DNA from: Pseudomonas sp. PSKL.D1
GTDB lineage: Bacteria; Pseudomonadota; Gammaproteobacteria; Pseudomonadales; Pseudomonadaceae
Assembly (NCBI RefSeq): GCF_028898945.1
Contig: NZ_CP118607.1
Location: forward strand, 1,846,001 to 1,910,000
Direction: 5' to 3'
DNA length: 64,000 nucleotides
Shown: piece after piece, positions 1 to 13,498 of the stretch
Layout: each line of letters begins with the position of its first letter
Position numbering within the stretch: position 1 is the stretch's first letter
Program-made: the position numbers and the translations under genes
Notes under the pieces: model-generated
Told to the model about the DNA's origin: nothing
The model's input: only the letters and a program-made list of their open reading frames with translations
Database searches by the model: none

Positions 1-215
1 CGCACGATCTGGAACAGGTAGCTGAGCTGGGCTTTGAACGACGAGGTGATCTGTGGCGCGGCGCTTAGCCGGAAGAACGCGTCCTGCACCACATCCTCGG
101 CACGCGAGCGGCAGCCGGTAATGCGGGCCGCGATCTTTACCAGAATGCCACGGTTGTCGACAAATGCCTGGAGTAACGGTGAATCGCACTTACTTGTGGA
201 TAGTTGTTCCGCCAT
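1..215 (-). CDS. pvdS: Extracytoplasmic-function sigma factor PvdS (PfrI), N-terminal part
   Basis: The gene starts at the ATG on 213-215 and runs off the left edge, leaving 71 full codons. The visible protein begins MAEQLSTSKCDSPLLQAF and continues through ITGCRSRAEDVVQDAFFRL, the region 2 core-binding signature of iron-starvation ECF sigma factors, and it closely matches PvdS as I remember it. PvdS directs RNA polymerase to pyoverdine promoters when iron is scarce. It is divergent from pvdL, a known target in other pseudomonads. The promoter overlaps a Fur box, so transcription should be iron-repressed. The identification is firm; only the C-terminal half is missing. Confidence 0.93.
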   Translation of the reverse strand, partial: MAEQLSTSKCDSPLLQAFVDNRGILVKIAARITGCRSRAEDVVQDAFFRLSAAPQITSSFKAQLSYLFQIV

Positions 216-282
216 GGAAATCACCTTGTCTCAGATAGGAGAGGGAGCACCCAACGTTGGGAAGCTTCCTACGACGTGCGAC

Positions 283-311
283 AAACTATTCAGAATGATA
301 ATGATTGTCAA
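283..311 (-). promoter_or_regulatory. Sigma-70-type promoter of pvdS
   Basis: Read on the minus strand, a perfect -35 hexamer TTGACA (306-311) is separated by exactly 17 bases from a -10-like TAGTTT (283-288). It lies about 70 bases upstream of the pvdS start. The Fur box at 297-315 covers the -35 element and part of the spacer, the usual geometry for iron repression. Confidence 0.7.
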
Positions 312-315
312 ATAC
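297..315. promoter_or_regulatory. Fur box
   Basis: The sequence GATAATGATTGTCAAATAC matches the 19-bp Fur consensus GATAATGATAATCATTATC at 13 positions, including the first nine. It overlaps the -35 region of the pvdS promoter. Fur-Fe(II) binding here would block pvdS transcription and, indirectly, pyoverdine synthesis. Confidence 0.75.
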
Positions 316-406
316 GAAAGTTAATGAGTATCGATGAGTTTCGGTTCTAAGCCGGCGCCTGTGACGGCGTTCACGTTGCGTAAGCGTTGCACTGCTGCTT
401 CGTCGG

Positions 407-430
407 TAATTTCTTCTCCTGCCCATCCGT
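407..430 (+). promoter_or_regulatory. Candidate PvdS-dependent (iron-starvation box) promoter of pvdL
   Basis: TAATT at 407-411 is followed 16 bases later by CGT at 428-430. The known PvdS promoter pattern is TAAAT near -33 and CGT near -10 with 16 or 17 bases between, so only one base of the upstream element differs. It lies about 90 bases upstream of pvdL. No better match was seen in the 305-bp pvdS-pvdL interval. Confidence 0.5.
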
Positions 431-520
431 TCCCCTCTGTACATCCGGCCCCCGAATGTTGCTTGCCGATACCGCGCAAGCAACCGGCCCGACTTAACCA
501 GACACTGGCAGGAACACCCC

Positions 521-3500
521 ATGACGGACGCCTTCGAACTCCCGCTCTCGCTGGTCCAGGCCCTGGCACAACGTGCCGCCCAGACCCCGGACCGCATCGC
601 CTTGCGCTTTCTGGCCGATGCGCCCGCCGAGCAGGCCGTGCTCAGCTATCGGGACCTGGACTCGCGTGCGCGCACCATTGCCGCCGCCTTGCAGGCCCGT
701 GCCGAGTTTGGAGACCGAGCCGTACTGCTGTTCCCGAGTGGCCCCGACTACGTCGCGGCGTTTTTCGGCTGCCTGTACGCCGGTGTGATCGCGGTGCCGG
801 CCTACCCGCCGGAATCATCGCGCCAGCACCATCAGGAGCGTCTGCTGTCGATCATCGACGACGCTGAACCGCGCCTGTTGCTGACCGTATCGACACTGCA
901 TGAAAGCCTGCAGGGCCTGGAAGCGCTGGCCAGCGAGCACGGCCCCGAGCTGCTGGCCGTGGACAGCCTCGACCCGGCGCTGGCCGGCACCTGGCGCGAG
1001 CCGGCGCTCAAAGCCGACGACATCGCCTTCCTGCAGTACACCTCTGGTTCAACCGCGCTGCCCAAGGGCGTGCAGGTCAGCCACGGCAACCTGGTGGCCA
1101 ATGAACAATTGATCCGCCAAGGCTTCGGCATCGACCTCAACCCCGATGACGTGATCGTCAGCTGGTTGCCGCTGTACCACGACATGGGCCTGATCGGCGG
1201 GCTGTTGCAGCCGATCTTCAGTGGCGTGCCGTGCGTGCTGATGTCGCCGGGCTACTTCCTCGCCCGGCCATTGCGCTGGCTGCAAGCCATCAGCGAGTAT
1301 GGCGGCACTATCAGCGGTGGCCCCGACTTCGCCTACCGCCTGTGCAGCGAGCGTGTCAGTGAAGCGGCCCTGGCTGGCCTCGACCTGAGCCGCTGGCGCG
1401 TGGCGTATTCCGGCTCAGAACCCATCCGCCAGGACAGCCTGCATACCTTCGCCGGCAAGTTTGCCGCCTGTGGCTTCGATGCCAGCAGCTTCTTCGCCAG
1501 CTACGGCCTGGCCGAAGCCACCCTGTTCGTCAGCGGCAGCCGCCGTGGCCAGGGCATTGGCGCGCTGGAGCTGGACGCCGAAGCCTTCGCCGCCAACCGC
1601 GCCGAAAACGGCAAAGGCAGCGTGCTGATGAGCTGCGGCTACCCGCAGCCGGGCCACGCCGTGCGCATTGTCGAACCTCAGCAATTGCAGGCGCTGGGCG
1701 ATGATCAGGTTGGCGAGATCTGGGCCGGCGGCCCGAGCATCGCCCACGGCTACTGGCGCAACCCCGAAGCCAGTGCGCGCACCTTCGTTGAAATGGACGG
1801 CTACACCTGGCTGCGCACCGGCGACTTGGGCTTCATGCGTGACGGCGAAGTGTTCGTCACCGGCCGCCTGAAGGACATGCTCATCGTGCGGGGCCAGAAC
1901 CTTTACCCGCAAGACCTGGAAAAAACCCTGGAGCGTGAAGTCGACGTGCTGCGCAAAGGCCGCGTGGCGGTGTTTGCCGTTGACGATCAGGGCGAGGAGG
2001 GCATTGGCGTGGCGGTGGAAGTCAGCCGCAACGTGCAGAAGGCCGTCAAACCCCAGGACCTGATCAAGACCCTGCGCCAGGTCATCGCCGACGCCTGCCG
2101 CCAGGCACCGGCGGTGGTGCTGTTGCTCAACCCGGGTGCGCTGCCCAAGACCTCCAGCGGCAAGCTGCAGCGTTCGGCCTGCCGTTTGCGCATGAACGAT
2201 GGCAGCCTCGATTGCTATGCGCGCTTCCCTGAGGCGGCCGAGCCGCGTGCGGCTGCTACAGCGGGCGATGACCTGCAGCAGCGTATCGCTGCCATCTGGC
2301 GTGACATCCTCGATGTCGAGACGGTCGCCACCGATGACCACTTCCTGCTGCTGGGCGGCAACTCCATCGCCGCCACCCAGGCCACTGCACGCCTTGCCGA
2401 TGAGCTGGGCATCCACCTCAACCTGCGCACCCTGTTCGAAGCGCCAACCCTGGCCGACTACAGCAGCGCCGTGGCGGCCATCCTCGCCGAAGGTGGCCAG
2501 GCCAGCGCCGCCATCAGTGCCCTGAACCGTGGCCAGGCCTTGCCTCAATCCCTGGCACAAAACCGCCTGTGGCTGCTGTGGCAACTGGAGCCGCAATCGG
2601 CGGCCTACAACATTCCTGCCGGCCTGCACCTGCGTGGCGAGCTGGACGAAGCCGCGCTTGAGGCTGCGTTCCAGGCACTGGTCGCCCGCCATGAAGCGCT
2701 GCGCACCGTGTTCAGCGAAGCAGATGGCCAGGCCCTGCAGCGCATTCTGCCGCATCAGCCATTCGTGCTGGCTCGGCTGGACCTGCAAGGCCTCAGTGCA
2801 ACCGACGTGGATGCGCGCCGTGAAGCCGAAGCCCGGCAACCGTTCGACCTGGCCCAAGGCCCGTTGCTGCGCGTAACCCTGGCGCGCCTGGACGACGAAG
2901 ACCATCAACTGTGGGTAACCCTGCACCACATCATCGCCGACGGCTGGTCGCTGAACATTCTGCTGGCCGAGTTCGCCAAGCTGTACGCGGCCCATTGCCA
3001 AGGCCTGGAAGCCAACCTGCCCGCGCTGGCTCTGGGCTATGCCGATTACGGCCACTGGCAGCGCCAGTGGCTGTCCGAAGGTGAAAGCGCCCGCCAGTTG
3101 GAGTACTGGAAAACCCGACTGGGCGACGCGCTGCCGGTGCTTGACCTGCACCCGGACCGCCCGCGCACCAGCCAGCCGCAAAACCGCGCCGGGCGCCTGA
3201 ACCTGAAAGTGCCGGCCAAACTCACCGAAGCCATCAACGCCCTGGCCCGCGACCAGCAGGCCAGCGTATTCATGGTGCTGCTGGCCGCCTGGCAGGGCTT
3301 GCTGCACCGCTATACCGGCCAAACCGACATCCGCGTGGGCGTGCCCAACGCCAACCGCCCACGCCACGAAACCCAAGGCATGGTCGGCTTCTTCATCAAT
3401 ACCCAGGTGCTGCGCGGGCAACTCGACGGTCGTCAACCATTCGCCCAATTGCTGGCCCAGGTGCGCCAAACCACCCATGACGCCCAGGCCCATCAGGACT

Positions 3501-6500
3501 TGCCGTTCGAGCAACTGCTCGAAGCCCTGCCCGAGGCCCGCGAGCAAGGCCTGTTCCAGGTCATGTTCAACCACCAGCAGCGCGACCTGTCGGCCCTGCG
3601 CCGCCTGCCGGGCTTGCTGGCCGAAGAACTGCCATGGCACAGCCGCGAAGCCAAGTTCGACCTGCAACTGCACAGCGAAGAAGACCATCAGGGCCGCCTG
3701 AGCCTGGCCTTTGACTATGCCGCCGAGCGATTCGACGCCAGCACCGTCCAGCGCCTGGCCCAGCACCTGCTGGCGCTGCTTGAGCAAGTCAGCGCGCAGC
3801 CGCAGCTGGCCCTGGCCGATGTGCAGTTACTGGACGAAACAAGCCGCCAACAACTGCTGGCCTGGGGGCAGGCACCCGCCCCGGCGCCCCAGCGCCTGGT
3901 GGTAGAGCAACTGAACGAGCAGGCGCGCCTGACCCCGGAGCGCACCGCCCTGGCCTGGGCCGGCGGCAGCCTCGATTACGCCGAATTGCACCAGCAGGCC
4001 AACCGCCTGGCCCACTACCTGCGTGACAAGGGCGTCGGCCCCGACACCTGCGTGGCCATCGCCGTCGAGCGCTCGCCGCAACTGCTGGTTGGCCTGTTGG
4101 CCATCCTCAAGGCCGGCGGTGCCTATGTACCGCTGGACGTGGACTACCCGGCCGAGCGCCTGGCCTACATGCTGCGCGACTGCCGCGCCAGCCTGCTGCT
4201 GAGCACCAGCAGCCAGCTGGGCACGCTGCCGCAGGTGGACGGGGTCAGCGCCATCGCCCTCGACCAGTTGCACCTGGACAGCTGGCCCAGCCAGGCACCG
4301 GGCCTGCACCTGCACGGCGACAACCTGGCCTACGTGATCTACACCTCCGGCTCCACCGGCCAACCCAAAGGCGTGGGCAACACCCACGCAGCCCTGGCCG
4401 AGCGCCTGCAATGGATGCAGGCCACCTACGCGCTGGATGCCAGCGATGTGCTGATGCAAAAGGCCCCGATCAGCTTCGACGTGTCGGTATGGGAATGCTT
4501 CTGGCCGCTGGTCACCGGCTGCAAGCTGGTGCTGGCCGGCCCCGGCGAGCACCGCGACCCGCAACGCATCGCCGCGTTGATGCAAGAGCACGCCGTGACC
4601 ACGCTGCACTTCGTGCCGCCGCTGTTGCAGGTGTTCGTGCACGAACCGCTGGCCGCAGGCTGCACCAGCTTGCGCCGGCTGTTCTCCGGCGGCGAAGCCC
4701 TGTCGGCCAACCTGCGCGACCGCGTGCTGAACCTGCTGCCGCAGGTGCAGCTGCACAACCGCTACGGCCCGACCGAAACCGCCATCAACGTCACCCATTG
4801 GCACTGCCAGGCCAGCGATGGCGAGCGTTCGCCCATCGGCCGCCCGCTGGGCAACGTGGTCTGTCGCGTGCTGGATGATTCGCTGGAGCTGGCGGCCCCC
4901 GGCGTGCCGGGCGAACTGTACCTCGGTGGCGCGGGCCTGGCCCGTGGTTACCTGGGCCGCCCAGGCCTCACCGCCGAACGCTTCGTGCCCCAGGCCGACG
5001 GCGACGGGGCGCGCCTGTACCGCAGCGGCGACCGTGCGCGCTGGCAGGTGCAGGGCGAGGCGCTGGAGTACCTCGGCCGCCTCGACCAGCAGGTGAAGGT
5101 GCGTGGCTTCCGCGTGGAGCCTGAAGAGGTGCAGGCCTGCCTGCTTGAACAGCCCGGCGTTAACCAGGCGCTGGTGCTGATTCATCAGGATGCCGTGGGT
5201 GCGCAACTGGTCGGCTACTTCAGCGGCCCGGCCAAGGCAGATGTGCTGTTGGCCAACCTGGCTGAACGCCTGCCGGCCTACATGGTGCCGGCCCAGCTTA
5301 TCGCGCTGGCCAGCATGCCGCTTGGCCCAAGCGGCAAGGTCGACCGCAAGGCGCTGCCAGCGCCGGTTTGGCAGCAGCGTGAACACGTCGCACCGCAAAC
5401 CGCGCTGCAACAGCAGGTCGCGGCCATTTGGCGCGAGGTGCTCAACCTGCCGCGCGTGGGCCTGCATGACGACTTCTTTGCCCTGGGCGGCCACTCGCTG
5501 CTGGCCACCCAGATTGTGTCGCGCACCCGCCAGGCCTGTAACGTGGAGCTGCCGCTGAAGGTGCTGTTCGAGGCCAGCGAACTGGGCGCGTTCTGCGAGC
5601 AGATTGCCCGCATTCGCGATGCCGGCGAGCACAACCAGCAGGGCGAAATCGCCCGCGTCGACCGCCGCCAGGCCGTGCCGCTGTCGTACTCGCAGCAACG
5701 CATGTGGATCCTCTGGCAGATGGAGCCGGACAGCCCCGCCTACAACGTCGGTGGCATGGCACGCCTGCGGGGCACGCTGCATGTGGATGCCTTCGAGCGC
5801 GCGCTGCAGGCGCTGATCGTGCGCCACGAAACCCTGCGCACCACGTTCCCCGCCGTTGATGGCGTGCCGTACCAGTGTGTGGCCGAGCACAGCCCGGTGC
5901 AGCTGCAATGGCAAGACTTCAGCGCCCTGGCGCCCGACGCGCGCCAGCAACGCCTGCAGCAACTGGCCGACGACCATGCGCACCAGCCGTTCAACCTGGA
6001 GCGCGGCCCGCTGTTGCGCGCCTGCATCGCCAAAACCGAAGACCGCGAGCACTTCTTTGTGCTCACCCTGCACCACATCGTCACCGAAGGCTGGGCCATG
6101 GACATCTTCGCCCGCGAACTGGGCGAGTTGTACGAAGCGTTCGTGGACGACCGCGAATCACCGCTGGCGCCACTGCCGGTGCAGTATCTGGATTACAGCG
6201 TGTGGCAGCGCCAATGGCTGGAAAGCGGCGAGGGCGCCCGCCAGCTCGCCTACTGGAAGGCCCGCCTGGGCGATGAGCACCCGGTGCTGTCGCTGCCTGC
6301 AGACCGCCCACGCCCGGCGGTGCAGAGCCACCGTGGCGAACTGTTCCGCTTCGACCTCGACCCGGCCCTGGTCGCCCGTGTGCATGCCTTCAACAGCCAG
6401 CGCGGGCTGACCTTGTTCATGACCATGACCGCCACCCTGGCCGCCTTGCTGCACCGCTATAGCGGCCAGCGCGACCTGCGCATCGGCGCGCCGGTGGCCA

Positions 6501-9500
6501 ACCGTATCCGCCCGGAAAGCGAAGGGTTGATCGGCGCCTTCCTCAACACCCAGGTGCTGCGCTGCGAGGTGGACGGGCAGATGACCGCCGCCGCCTTGCT
6601 CGACCAGGTGCGCCAGGCGGCCATCGAAGGCCAGTCGCACCAGGACCTGCCGTTCGATCAACTGGTCGAAGCGCTGCAACCGCCGCGCAGCAGCGCCTAT
6701 AACCCGCTGTTCCAGGTGATGTGCAACGTGCAGCGCTGGGCCTTCCAGCAAAGCCGTGAACTGGCCGGCATGCAGGTGGATTACCTGGTCAACGACGCCA
6801 GCGCCACCAAGTTCGACCTGTACCTGGAAGTGACCGACCTGGACGGCCGCCTGGGCTGCTGCCTGACCTACAGCCGCGACCTGTTCGACGAACCGCGCAT
6901 CGCCCGCATGGCCGAACACTGGCAGCAATTGCTGGTCGGCCTGCTGAACGACCCGCAACAACGCCTGTGCGAGTTGCCGATGCTCGACGACGCCGAGCAA
7001 CAGGTGCTGGTCGGCCAACTGCAAGGCGAGCATGATTTTGCCCTGGACCAGACGATCCACGGCCTGTTCGCCGCCCAGGCCGCCCGCACGCCGCAGGCCG
7101 GCGCGCTGACCTTTGCCGGCCGGCACCTGAGCTACGCCGAACTCGACCAGCAGGCCAACCGCCTGGCCCGCGCCCTGCGCGAGCGTGGTGTCGGCCCGCA
7201 AGTGCGTGTGGGCCTGGCGCTGGAGCGCTCGCTGGAAATGGTCGTGGGCTTGCTGGCCATCCTCAAGGCCGGCGGCGCCTACGTGCCGCTGGACCCGGAA
7301 TACCCGCTCGACCGCCTGCGCTACATGATCGAGGACAGCCGCATCGGCCTGCTGCTGAGCCAGCGTGCGCTGCTCGACACCCTCGGCGAACTGCCCGAAG
7401 GCGTGGCCCGCTGGAGCCTGGAGGACGATGCCGCACAGCTGTCGGTCTACAGCGATGCGCCGCTGGCCAACCTCAACCTGCCGCAGCACCAGGCGTACCT
7501 GATCTACACATCCGGCTCCACCGGCAAGCCTAAAGGCGTGGTGGTCAGCCACGGTGAAATCGCCATGCACTGCCAGGCGGTGATCGACGCCTTCGGCATG
7601 CGCAGCGACGACTGCGAGCTGCACTTCTATTCCATCAACTTCGATGCCGCCAGCGAGCGGCTGCTGGTGCCGCTGCTGTGCGGCGCGCGCGTGGTGCTGC
7701 GTGCCCAGGGCCAGTGGGGCGCCGAGGACATCTGCCAACTGGTGCGCGAGCAGCAGGTGAGCATCCTTGGCTTTACCCCAAGCTACGGCAGCCAGCTGGC
7801 TCAATACCTGGCCGGGCAGGGCGAGCAACTGCCCGTGCGCCTGGTGATCACCGGCGGCGAAGCGCTGACCGGCGAGCACCTGCAGCGCATTCGCCAGGCG
7901 TTTGCCCCGCAGCAGTTCTTCAACGCCTACGGCCCGACCGAAACGGTGGTGATGCCACTGGCCTGCCTGGCACCGGACACCCTGCCTGCCGACGCCGGCA
8001 GCGTGCCGATCGGCCGGGTGATTGGTGCCCGCAGCGCCTACATCCTCGACGAAGACCTGGCCCTGCTGCCGCAGGGTGGCATCGGTGAGCTGTACGTGGG
8101 CGGCGCCGGCCTGGCCCAGGGCTATCACGACCGCCCGGGCCTGAGTGCCGAGCGCTTCGTCGCCGACCCGTTCAGCCAGGGTGGCGGGCGCCTGTACCGC
8201 ACCGGCGACCTGGTGCGCCTGCGCGCCGATGGCTTGGTGGAGTACGTTGGCCGCGCCGACCAGCAAGTGAAAATTCGCGGCTTCCGCATCGAACTGGGCG
8301 AAATCGAAAGCCGCCTGCAAGAGCATGCCGATGTGGACGAAGCGGTGGTGCTGGCCCTGGATCTGCCCGGCGGCAAACAGCTGGTGGGCTACCTCGTGTG
8401 CAAGCAGGCCGCTGCCGACAAAGAGGCCCAGGCCCTGCTGCGCGAGGCGGTGAAAGCCGATGCTCGCCAGCACCTGCCGGACTACATGGTGCCCGCGCAC
8501 CTGGTGCTGCTGGGCAGCCTGCCGCTGATGGGCAACGGCAAGCTCGACCGCCGTGCCCTGCCAATGCCGGACCTGGAGGCGGCACTCCAGCATTACCAGG
8601 CCCCGGCCAGCGAGTTGGAAACGCAGTTGGCCCAGGTGTGGCGCGACGTGCTGAACGTGGCCCGCGTGGGCGTGCAGGACAACTTCTTCGAGCAGGGCGG
8701 CGATTCGATCCTGTCCATCCAGGTGGTCAGCCGCGCTCGCCAGCTGGGCTTGCAGTTCACCCCGCGTGACCTGTTCCAGCACCAGACCATCCAGACGTTG
8801 GCCACCGTGGTCACCCGCAGCGAAGCCGACAGCGGCATCGAGCAGGGCGCGCGGGAGGGCAAGAGCGGCCTTACGCCGATTCAGCACTGGTTCTTCGACA
8901 GTGACGTGGTGCAGCCGCAGCACTGGAACCAGGCCGTGTTGCTGGCAGCGCGCCAGCCGCTGGCGCGCGACACGCTGCAGCACGCACTGGCCGCGTTGGC
9001 CACCCATCACGACAGCCTGCGCCTGCGCTTCAGTCAAAGCGCTGGCCGCTGGCAGGCCGAGTTCGCTGCCCCTGCAGACCAGCAACTGCTGTGGACCGCC
9101 ACCGTCGCCAATTTCGACGACTGCCAGGCGCTTTACACCGACGTACAACGCAGCCTCGACCTGCAACAAGGCCCGCTGTTGCGTGCGTTGCTGGTCACCG
9201 ACGGGCAGGGCGCCCAGCGCCTGTTGCTGGCGATTCACCACTTGGTGGTCGACGGTGTGTCCTGGCGTGTGCTGCTTGAAGACCTGCAGGCGCTCTACCG
9301 TGGCCAGCCACTGGCGGCCAAGACCCACGCCATGGCCGACTGGGCCGCACGCCTGGTCAACTACGCCGGCAGCGATTCGCTGCGTGACGAGCTGGGCTGG
9401 TGGCAAAGCCAGCTGGGCAGCGTGCGGGTTGAGCTGCCGTGCGACCACCCGCAGGGCGGCAACCTGCACCGCCATGCCAACACCTTGGCCATCAGCCTGG

Positions 9501-12500
9501 ACGTGGAGCAGACCCGCCAACTGCTGCAGCAGGCCCCGGCGGCTTACCACACCCAGGTCAACGACCTGTTGCTGACCGCCCTGGCCCGCACTCTGTGCCG
9601 CTGGGCTGGCGATGAAGAGGTGCTGGTGCAGCTTGAAGGCCATGGCCGTGACGGTTTGTTCGAGGATATGGACCTTACCCGCAGCGTCGGCTGGTTCACC
9701 AACGCCTACCCACTGCGCCTGAGCCCGCAAGCGGGCGAGGACGAAGGGGCGCGCGCCACCTCGATCAAGCGCATCAAGGAACAGTTGCGCCACGTGCCGC
9801 ACAAAGGCCAGGGTTATGGCGTGCTGCGTTACCTGGCCGACGACGCCACCCGCGAACGCATGGCCGCGCTGCCCCAGGCGCGCATTACCTTCAACTACCT
9901 CGGCCAGTTCGACCAGCAGTTCGACAACGCTGCACTGTTCCAGCCGCTGGATGCCCCGGCAGGTCTGGCCCACGACCTGGATGCGCCGCTGCCGAACTGG
10001 CTCAGCGTCGACGGCCAGGTATATGGCGGTGCGCTGCAGTTGCGCTGGACCTACAGCACCGAACGCTTCAATGAGCCAACCATTGCCCGCCTCGCCGATG
10101 CGTATCGCCAGGAATTGCTGGCCGTGGTGGCCCACTGCCTGGCCGACGGCAACGGCAGCTTCACCCCGTCGGATTTCCCGCTGGCGCACCTGGCCCAGGA
10201 GCAGATCGACGCGCTGCCGGTCCCGGCCGCCCAGATCGAAGACGTGTACCCGATGACGCCGATGCAGGAAGGCATGCTGCTGCATACCCTGCTGGAGCCG
10301 GGCACCGGCATCTATTACATGCAGGACCGCTACCGCATCAACAGCGCCCTCGACCCGCAGCGCTTCGCCCAGGCCTGGCAGGCCGTGGTGGCGCGCCACG
10401 AAGCCTTGCGCGCCTCGTTCAGCTGGAACGCCGGCGAAGCGATGCTGCAGATCATTCACAAACCGGGCAACACACCGGTGGATTACCAGGACTGGCGCGT
10501 CCTCGACGAGGCCGCCCAGGAAGCACGCCTGCAAGCCCTGCACAAGCAGGAGCGCGAGGCCGGCTTCGAACTGCTGCACCAGGCCCCGTTCCACCTGCGC
10601 CTGGTGCGCGTGGACGATGAGCGCTACTGGTTCATGATGAGCAACCACCACATCCTCATCGATGCCTGGTGCCGCTCGCTGCTGATGAACGATTTCTTCG
10701 AAATCTACCAGGCCCTGGGCGAAGGCCGACAGGCCCAGTTGCCGGTGCCGCCGCGCTACCGCGACTACATTGGCTGGCTGCAGCGCCAGGATCTGAACGA
10801 AGCGCGCAACTGGTGGCAGGCCAACCTGGCCGGCTTCGAACGCGCCACGGCGCTCCCCAGCGACCGCCCGCTGCGCAACGACCACGCCGGTGATGGCATG
10901 GTGGTGGGTGACTGCTACACCCGCCTTGATGTGAGCGATGGCGTGCGCCTGCGTGAACTGGCCCAGGCCCACCAGCTGACCATCAACACCTTTGCCCAGG
11001 CGGCATGGGCCCTGGTGCTGGCCCGCTACAGCGGCGAGCGTGACGTGGCCTTTGGCGTGACCGTGGCCGGGCGCCCGGTGAGCCTGCCGCAGATGCAGCG
11101 CACCGTCGGCCTGTTCATCAACAGTGTGGCCCTGCGCGTGCAGTTGCCGGCACCGGGCCAGCGCCACAGCGTGCGCCAGTGGCTGCAAGGCCTGCTGGAG
11201 CGCAACATGGAGCTGCGCGAGTACGAATATCTGCCGCTGGTGGCGATTCAGGAGTGCAGCGAACTGCCCAAGGGCCAGCCGCTGTTCAACAGCCTGTTCG
11301 TGTTCGAAAACGCCCCGGTGGAAACCGCGGTACTCGACCACGCCCAGCACCTGAACGCCAGCTCCGACTCGGGCCGTACCCACACCAACTTCCCGCTGAC
11401 GGCGGTGTGCTACCCGGGCGACGACCTGGGCCTGCACCTGTCGTTCGACCAGCGTTACTTCGACTACCCGACTGTCGAGCGCCTGCTGGCCGAGTTCAAG
11501 CGCCTGCTGCTGGCGCTGGTGCAGGGCTTTGATGGCGAGGTAAGTGCGCTGCCGTTGCTGGGCGAGGACGAGCAACGCTTCCTGCTGGACGACTGCAACC
11601 GCACCGAGCACACCTACCCGCTGGAGCAGAGCTACATCGCCCAGTTCGAGGCGCAGGTGGCCGCGCACCCTGAGCGCACCGTGGCCCGTTGCCTGGAAGC
11701 GCACTACGACTATGCCGGACTGAACCTGGCGGCCAACCGCCTGGGCCATGCGCTGGTCGCGGCGGGTGTGGCTATCGACCAGCCCGTTGCCTTGCTGGCC
11801 GAGCGCGGCCTGCCGCTGCTGGGCATGATCGTCGGCAGCTTCAAGGCCGGCGCCGGCTACTTGCCGCTGGACCCGGGCTTGCCGCCCGCCCGCCTGCAGC
11901 GCATCGTCGAGCTCAGCCGCACGCCGGTGCTGGTGTGCAGCGCGGCCTGCGCCGAGCAGGCGCGCCAATTGCTGGACGACCTGGCCGGCGTGGCACGGCC
12001 GCAACTGCTGGTGTGGGAAGAAATCCAGGCCAGCAATGTGGCCAGCCACAACCCGGGTATTCACAGCGGCCCGGACAACCTGGCCTACGTGATCTATACC
12101 TCCGGCTCCACCGGCCTGCCCAAGGGGGTGATGGTCGAGCAGCGCGGCATGCTCAACAACCAGCTGAGCAAGCTGCCATACCTAGCGCTGAGCGAGCGCG
12201 ACGTGATCGCCCAGACGGCCTCGCAGAGCTTCGACATTTCGGTGTGGCAGTTCCTTGCCGCGCCGTTGTTCGGGGCCAAGGTCGAGATCGTGCCGAACGC
12301 CATCGCCCACGACCCGCAGGGCCTGCTGCAGCACGTTCAGGCAACAGGCATCACCGTGCTGGAGAGCGTGCCGTCGCTGATTCAGGGCATGCTGGCCAAC
12401 GACCACCAGGCGCTCAGCGGCCTGCGCTGGATGCTGCCGACTGGCGAAGCCATGCCGCCAGAGCTGGCCGCGCAGTGGCTGCAACGCTACCCGGACATTG

Positions 12501-13474
12501 GCCTTGTTAACGCATACGGGCCAGCGGAGTGCTCGGATGACGTGGCGTTCTTCCGCGTCGACCTGGCCTCGACCCGTGGCAGCTACCTGCCGATCGGCAC
12601 GCCAACCGATAACAACCGCCTGTACCTGTACGGCGAAGACCAGACGCTGGTGCCGCTGGGCGCCGTGGGTGAGCTGTGCGTGGCCGGTACCGGCGTGGGC
12701 CGTGGTTATGTCGGCGACCCGGTGCGTACCGCACTGGCGTTCATCCCGCACCCGCACGGCGCACCGGGTGAACGCCTGTACCGCACCGGCGACCTGGCAC
12801 GCCGCCGCCCTGACGGGGTGCTGGAGTACGTCGGGCGCATTGACCATCAGGTGAAGATCCGCGGTTATCGCATCGAGCTGGGCGAGATTGAAGCCCGCCT
12901 GCACGAACAGGTCGAGCTGCGTGATGCCGCCGTGGCTGTGCAGGAGGGCGCCAACGGCAAGCACCTGGTCGGCTACCTGGTGGCGCACCAGGGCGTGGTG
13001 GCCGATGCCGTGCTGCTGGAGCAGGTCAAGCAACGCCTGCGCGCCGAATTGCCGGAGTACATGGTGCCGCTGCACTGGGGCTGGTTCGACAACCTGCCGC
13101 ACAACGCCAACGGCAAGCTGGACCGCAAGGCCCTGCCGGCCATCGACATTGGCGGCCAGCACAGCCAGGCCTACCTGGCACCGCGTGACGCGCTGGAGGA
13201 AACCCTGGCCGGTATCTGGGCCGATGTGCTCAAGGCCGAGCGGGTAGGGGTGCACGACAACTTCTTCGAACTGGGCGGGCACTCGCTGCTGGCTACGCAG
13301 ATTGCCTCACGGGTGCAGAAGCAGTTGCAGCTGAATGTGCCGCTGCGGGCGATGTTCGAGTGCAGTACGGTGGAGGAGTTAGCCGAGTATGTGCGCGGGT
13401 TGCAGGGCAGTGCGCTGGATGAGGGCAAGGTGGATCGGTTGAGTGACCTGATGGCGGAGCTGGAGGGGCTGTAG
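521..13474 (+). CDS. pvdL: Pyoverdine chromophore nonribosomal peptide synthetase PvdL
   Basis: This 4317-residue NRPS builds the start of pyoverdine in the cytoplasm. Domain order is acyl-CoA ligase (about 10-585; [11 protein letters not shown] near 173), carrier (Ser615), C (HHIIADG 802-808), A ([11 protein letters not shown] from 1274), carrier (Ser1659), C (HHIVTEG 1851-1857), A (from 2329), carrier (Ser2729, in GGDS), epimerase (HHLVVDG 2906-2912), C (HHILIDA 3376-3382), A (from 3859), carrier (Ser4255). There is no thioesterase, so the chain passes to another synthetase. In characterised PvdL the modules load a fatty acid, L-Glu, L-Tyr (epimerised) and L-Dab; length and layout match, so the same specificity is inferred. 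The third C motif has Ala where Gly is usual, and the second has Glu for Asp. The start has AGGA about ten bases upstream. Confidence 0.97.
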   Translation: MTDAFELPLSLVQALAQRAAQTPDRIALRFLADAPAEQAVLSYRDLDSRARTIAAALQARAEFGDRAVLLFPSGPDYVAAFFGCLYAGVIAVPAYPPESSRQHHQERLLSIIDDAEPRLLLTVSTLHESLQGLEALASEHGPELLAVDSLDPALAGTWREPALKADDIAFLQYTSGSTALPKGVQVSHGNLVANEQLIRQGFGIDLNPDDVIVSWLPLYHDMGLIGGLLQPIFSGVPCVLMSPGYFLARPLRWLQAISEYGGTISGGPDFAYRLCSERVSEAALAGLDLSRWRVAYSGSEPIRQDSLHTFAGKFAACGFDASSFFASYGLAEATLFVSGSRRGQGIGALELDAEAFAANRAENGKGSVLMSCGYPQPGHAVRIVEPQQLQALGDDQVGEIWAGGPSIAHGYWRNPEASARTFVEMDGYTWLRTGDLGFMRDGEVFVTGRLKDMLIVRGQNLYPQDLEKTLEREVDVLRKGRVAVFAVDDQGEEGIGVAVEVSRNVQKAVKPQDLIKTLRQVIADACRQAPAVVLLLNPGALPKTSSGKLQRSACRLRMNDGSLDCYARFPEAAEPRAAATAGDDLQQRIAAIWRDILDVETVATDDHFLLLGGNSIAATQATARLADELGIHLNLRTLFEAPTLADYSSAVAAILAEGGQASAAISALNRGQALPQSLAQNRLWLLWQLEPQSAAYNIPAGLHLRGELDEAALEAAFQALVARHEALRTVFSEADGQALQRILPHQPFVLARLDLQGLSATDVDARREAEARQPFDLAQGPLLRVTLARLDDEDHQLWVTLHHIIADGWSLNILLAEFAKLYAAHCQGLEANLPALALGYADYGHWQRQWLSEGESARQLEYWKTRLGDALPVLDLHPDRPRTSQPQNRAGRLNLKVPAKLTEAINALARDQQASVFMVLLAAWQGLLHRYTGQTDIRVGVPNANRPRHETQGMVGFFINTQVLRGQLDGRQPFAQLLAQVRQTTHDAQAHQDLPFEQLLEALPEAREQGLFQVMFNHQQRDLSALRRLPGLLAEELPWHSREAKFDLQLHSEEDHQGRLSLAFDYAAERFDASTVQRLAQHLLALLEQVSAQPQLALADVQLLDETSRQQLLAWGQAPAPAPQRLVVEQLNEQARLTPERTALAWAGGSLDYAELHQQANRLAHYLRDKGVGPDTCVAIAVERSPQLLVGLLAILKAGGAYVPLDVDYPAERLAYMLRDCRASLLLSTSSQLGTLPQVDGVSAIALDQLHLDSWPSQAPGLHLHGDNLAYVIYTSGSTGQPKGVGNTHAALAERLQWMQATYALDASDVLMQKAPISFDVSVWECFWPLVTGCKLVLAGPGEHRDPQRIAALMQEHAVTTLHFVPPLLQVFVHEPLAAGCTSLRRLFSGGEALSANLRDRVLNLLPQVQLHNRYGPTETAINVTHWHCQASDGERSPIGRPLGNVVCRVLDDSLELAAPGVPGELYLGGAGLARGYLGRPGLTAERFVPQADGDGARLYRSGDRARWQVQGEALEYLGRLDQQVKVRGFRVEPEEVQACLLEQPGVNQALVLIHQDAVGAQLVGYFSGPAKADVLLANLAERLPAYMVPAQLIALASMPLGPSGKVDRKALPAPVWQQREHVAPQTALQQQVAAIWREVLNLPRVGLHDDFFALGGHSLLATQIVSRTRQACNVELPLKVLFEASELGAFCEQIARIRDAGEHNQQGEIARVDRRQAVPLSYSQQRMWILWQMEPDSPAYNVGGMARLRGTLHVDAFERALQALIVRHETLRTTFPAVDGVPYQCVAEHSPVQLQWQDFSALAPDARQQRLQQLADDHAHQPFNLERGPLLRACIAKTEDREHFFVLTLHHIVTEGWAMDIFARELGELYEAFVDDRESPLAPLPVQYLDYSVWQRQWLESGEGARQLAYWKARLGDEHPVLSLPADRPRPAVQSHRGELFRFDLDPALVARVHAFNSQRGLTLFMTMTATLAALLHRYSGQRDLRIGAPVANRIRPESEGLIGAFLNTQVLRCEVDGQMTAAALLDQVRQAAIEGQSHQDLPFDQLVEALQPPRSSAYNPLFQVMCNVQRWAFQQSRELAGMQVDYLVNDASATKFDLYLEVTDLDGRLGCCLTYSRDLFDEPRIARMAEHWQQLLVGLLNDPQQRLCELPMLDDAEQQVLVGQLQGEHDFALDQTIHGLFAAQAARTPQAGALTFAGRHLSYAELDQQANRLARALRERGVGPQVRVGLALERSLEMVVGLLAILKAGGAYVPLDPEYPLDRLRYMIEDSRIGLLLSQRALLDTLGELPEGVARWSLEDDAAQLSVYSDAPLANLNLPQHQAYLIYTSGSTGKPKGVVVSHGEIAMHCQAVIDAFGMRSDDCELHFYSINFDAASERLLVPLLCGARVVLRAQGQWGAEDICQLVREQQVSILGFTPSYGSQLAQYLAGQGEQLPVRLVITGGEALTGEHLQRIRQAFAPQQFFNAYGPTETVVMPLACLAPDTLPADAGSVPIGRVIGARSAYILDEDLALLPQGGIGELYVGGAGLAQGYHDRPGLSAERFVADPFSQGGGRLYRTGDLVRLRADGLVEYVGRADQQVKIRGFRIELGEIESRLQEHADVDEAVVLALDLPGGKQLVGYLVCKQAAADKEAQALLREAVKADARQHLPDYMVPAHLVLLGSLPLMGNGKLDRRALPMPDLEAALQHYQAPASELETQLAQVWRDVLNVARVGVQDNFFEQGGDSILSIQVVSRARQLGLQFTPRDLFQHQTIQTLATVVTRSEADSGIEQGAREGKSGLTPIQHWFFDSDVVQPQHWNQAVLLAARQPLARDTLQHALAALATHHDSLRLRFSQSAGRWQAEFAAPADQQLLWTATVANFDDCQALYTDVQRSLDLQQGPLLRALLVTDGQGAQRLLLAIHHLVVDGVSWRVLLEDLQALYRGQPLAAKTHAMADWAARLVNYAGSDSLRDELGWWQSQLGSVRVELPCDHPQGGNLHRHANTLAISLDVEQTRQLLQQAPAAYHTQVNDLLLTALARTLCRWAGDEEVLVQLEGHGRDGLFEDMDLTRSVGWFTNAYPLRLSPQAGEDEGARATSIKRIKEQLRHVPHKGQGYGVLRYLADDATRERMAALPQARITFNYLGQFDQQFDNAALFQPLDAPAGLAHDLDAPLPNWLSVDGQVYGGALQLRWTYSTERFNEPTIARLADAYRQELLAVVAHCLADGNGSFTPSDFPLAHLAQEQIDALPVPAAQIEDVYPMTPMQEGMLLHTLLEPGTGIYYMQDRYRINSALDPQRFAQAWQAVVARHEALRASFSWNAGEAMLQIIHKPGNTPVDYQDWRVLDEAAQEARLQALHKQEREAGFELLHQAPFHLRLVRVDDERYWFMMSNHHILIDAWCRSLLMNDFFEIYQALGEGRQAQLPVPPRYRDYIGWLQRQDLNEARNWWQANLAGFERATALPSDRPLRNDHAGDGMVVGDCYTRLDVSDGVRLRELAQAHQLTINTFAQAAWALVLARYSGERDVAFGVTVAGRPVSLPQMQRTVGLFINSVALRVQLPAPGQRHSVRQWLQGLLERNMELREYEYLPLVAIQECSELPKGQPLFNSLFVFENAPVETAVLDHAQHLNASSDSGRTHTNFPLTAVCYPGDDLGLHLSFDQRYFDYPTVERLLAEFKRLLLALVQGFDGEVSALPLLGEDEQRFLLDDCNRTEHTYPLEQSYIAQFEAQVAAHPERTVARCLEAHYDYAGLNLAANRLGHALVAAGVAIDQPVALLAERGLPLLGMIVGSFKAGAGYLPLDPGLPPARLQRIVELSRTPVLVCSAACAEQARQLLDDLAGVARPQLLVWEEIQASNVASHNPGIHSGPDNLAYVIYTSGSTGLPKGVMVEQRGMLNNQLSKLPYLALSERDVIAQTASQSFDISVWQFLAAPLFGAKVEIVPNAIAHDPQGLLQHVQATGITVLESVPSLIQGMLANDHQALSGLRWMLPTGEAMPPELAAQWLQRYPDIGLVNAYGPAECSDDVAFFRVDLASTRGSYLPIGTPTDNNRLYLYGEDQTLVPLGAVGELCVAGTGVGRGYVGDPVRTALAFIPHPHGAPGERLYRTGDLARRRPDGVLEYVGRIDHQVKIRGYRIELGEIEARLHEQVELRDAAVAVQEGANGKHLVGYLVAHQGVVADAVLLEQVKQRLRAELPEYMVPLHWGWFDNLPHNANGKLDRKALPAIDIGGQHSQAYLAPRDALEETLAGIWADVLKAERVGVHDNFFELGGHSLLATQIASRVQKQLQLNVPLRAMFECSTVEELAEYVRGLQGSALDEGKVDRLSDLMAELEGL

Positions 13475-13480
13475 AACGCT

Positions 13481-13498
13481 GGGGGCGCTTTGCGCCCC
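13481..13498 (+). terminator. Hairpin after pvdL
   Basis: GGGGGCGCTTTGCGCCCC starts six bases after the pvdL stop and folds into a GC-rich stem with a TTT loop. No T run follows; a REP pair begins at once. It is a plausible transcript end, but not a textbook intrinsic terminator. Confidence 0.4.

Noticed and set aside
1415..12064. Very long open frames on the minus strand opposite pvdL (up to 1968 codons)
   Set aside because: They mirror the GC-rich third-position bias of pvdL, have no family motifs or ribosome binding sites, and are typical antisense shadows in Pseudomonas NRPS genes.
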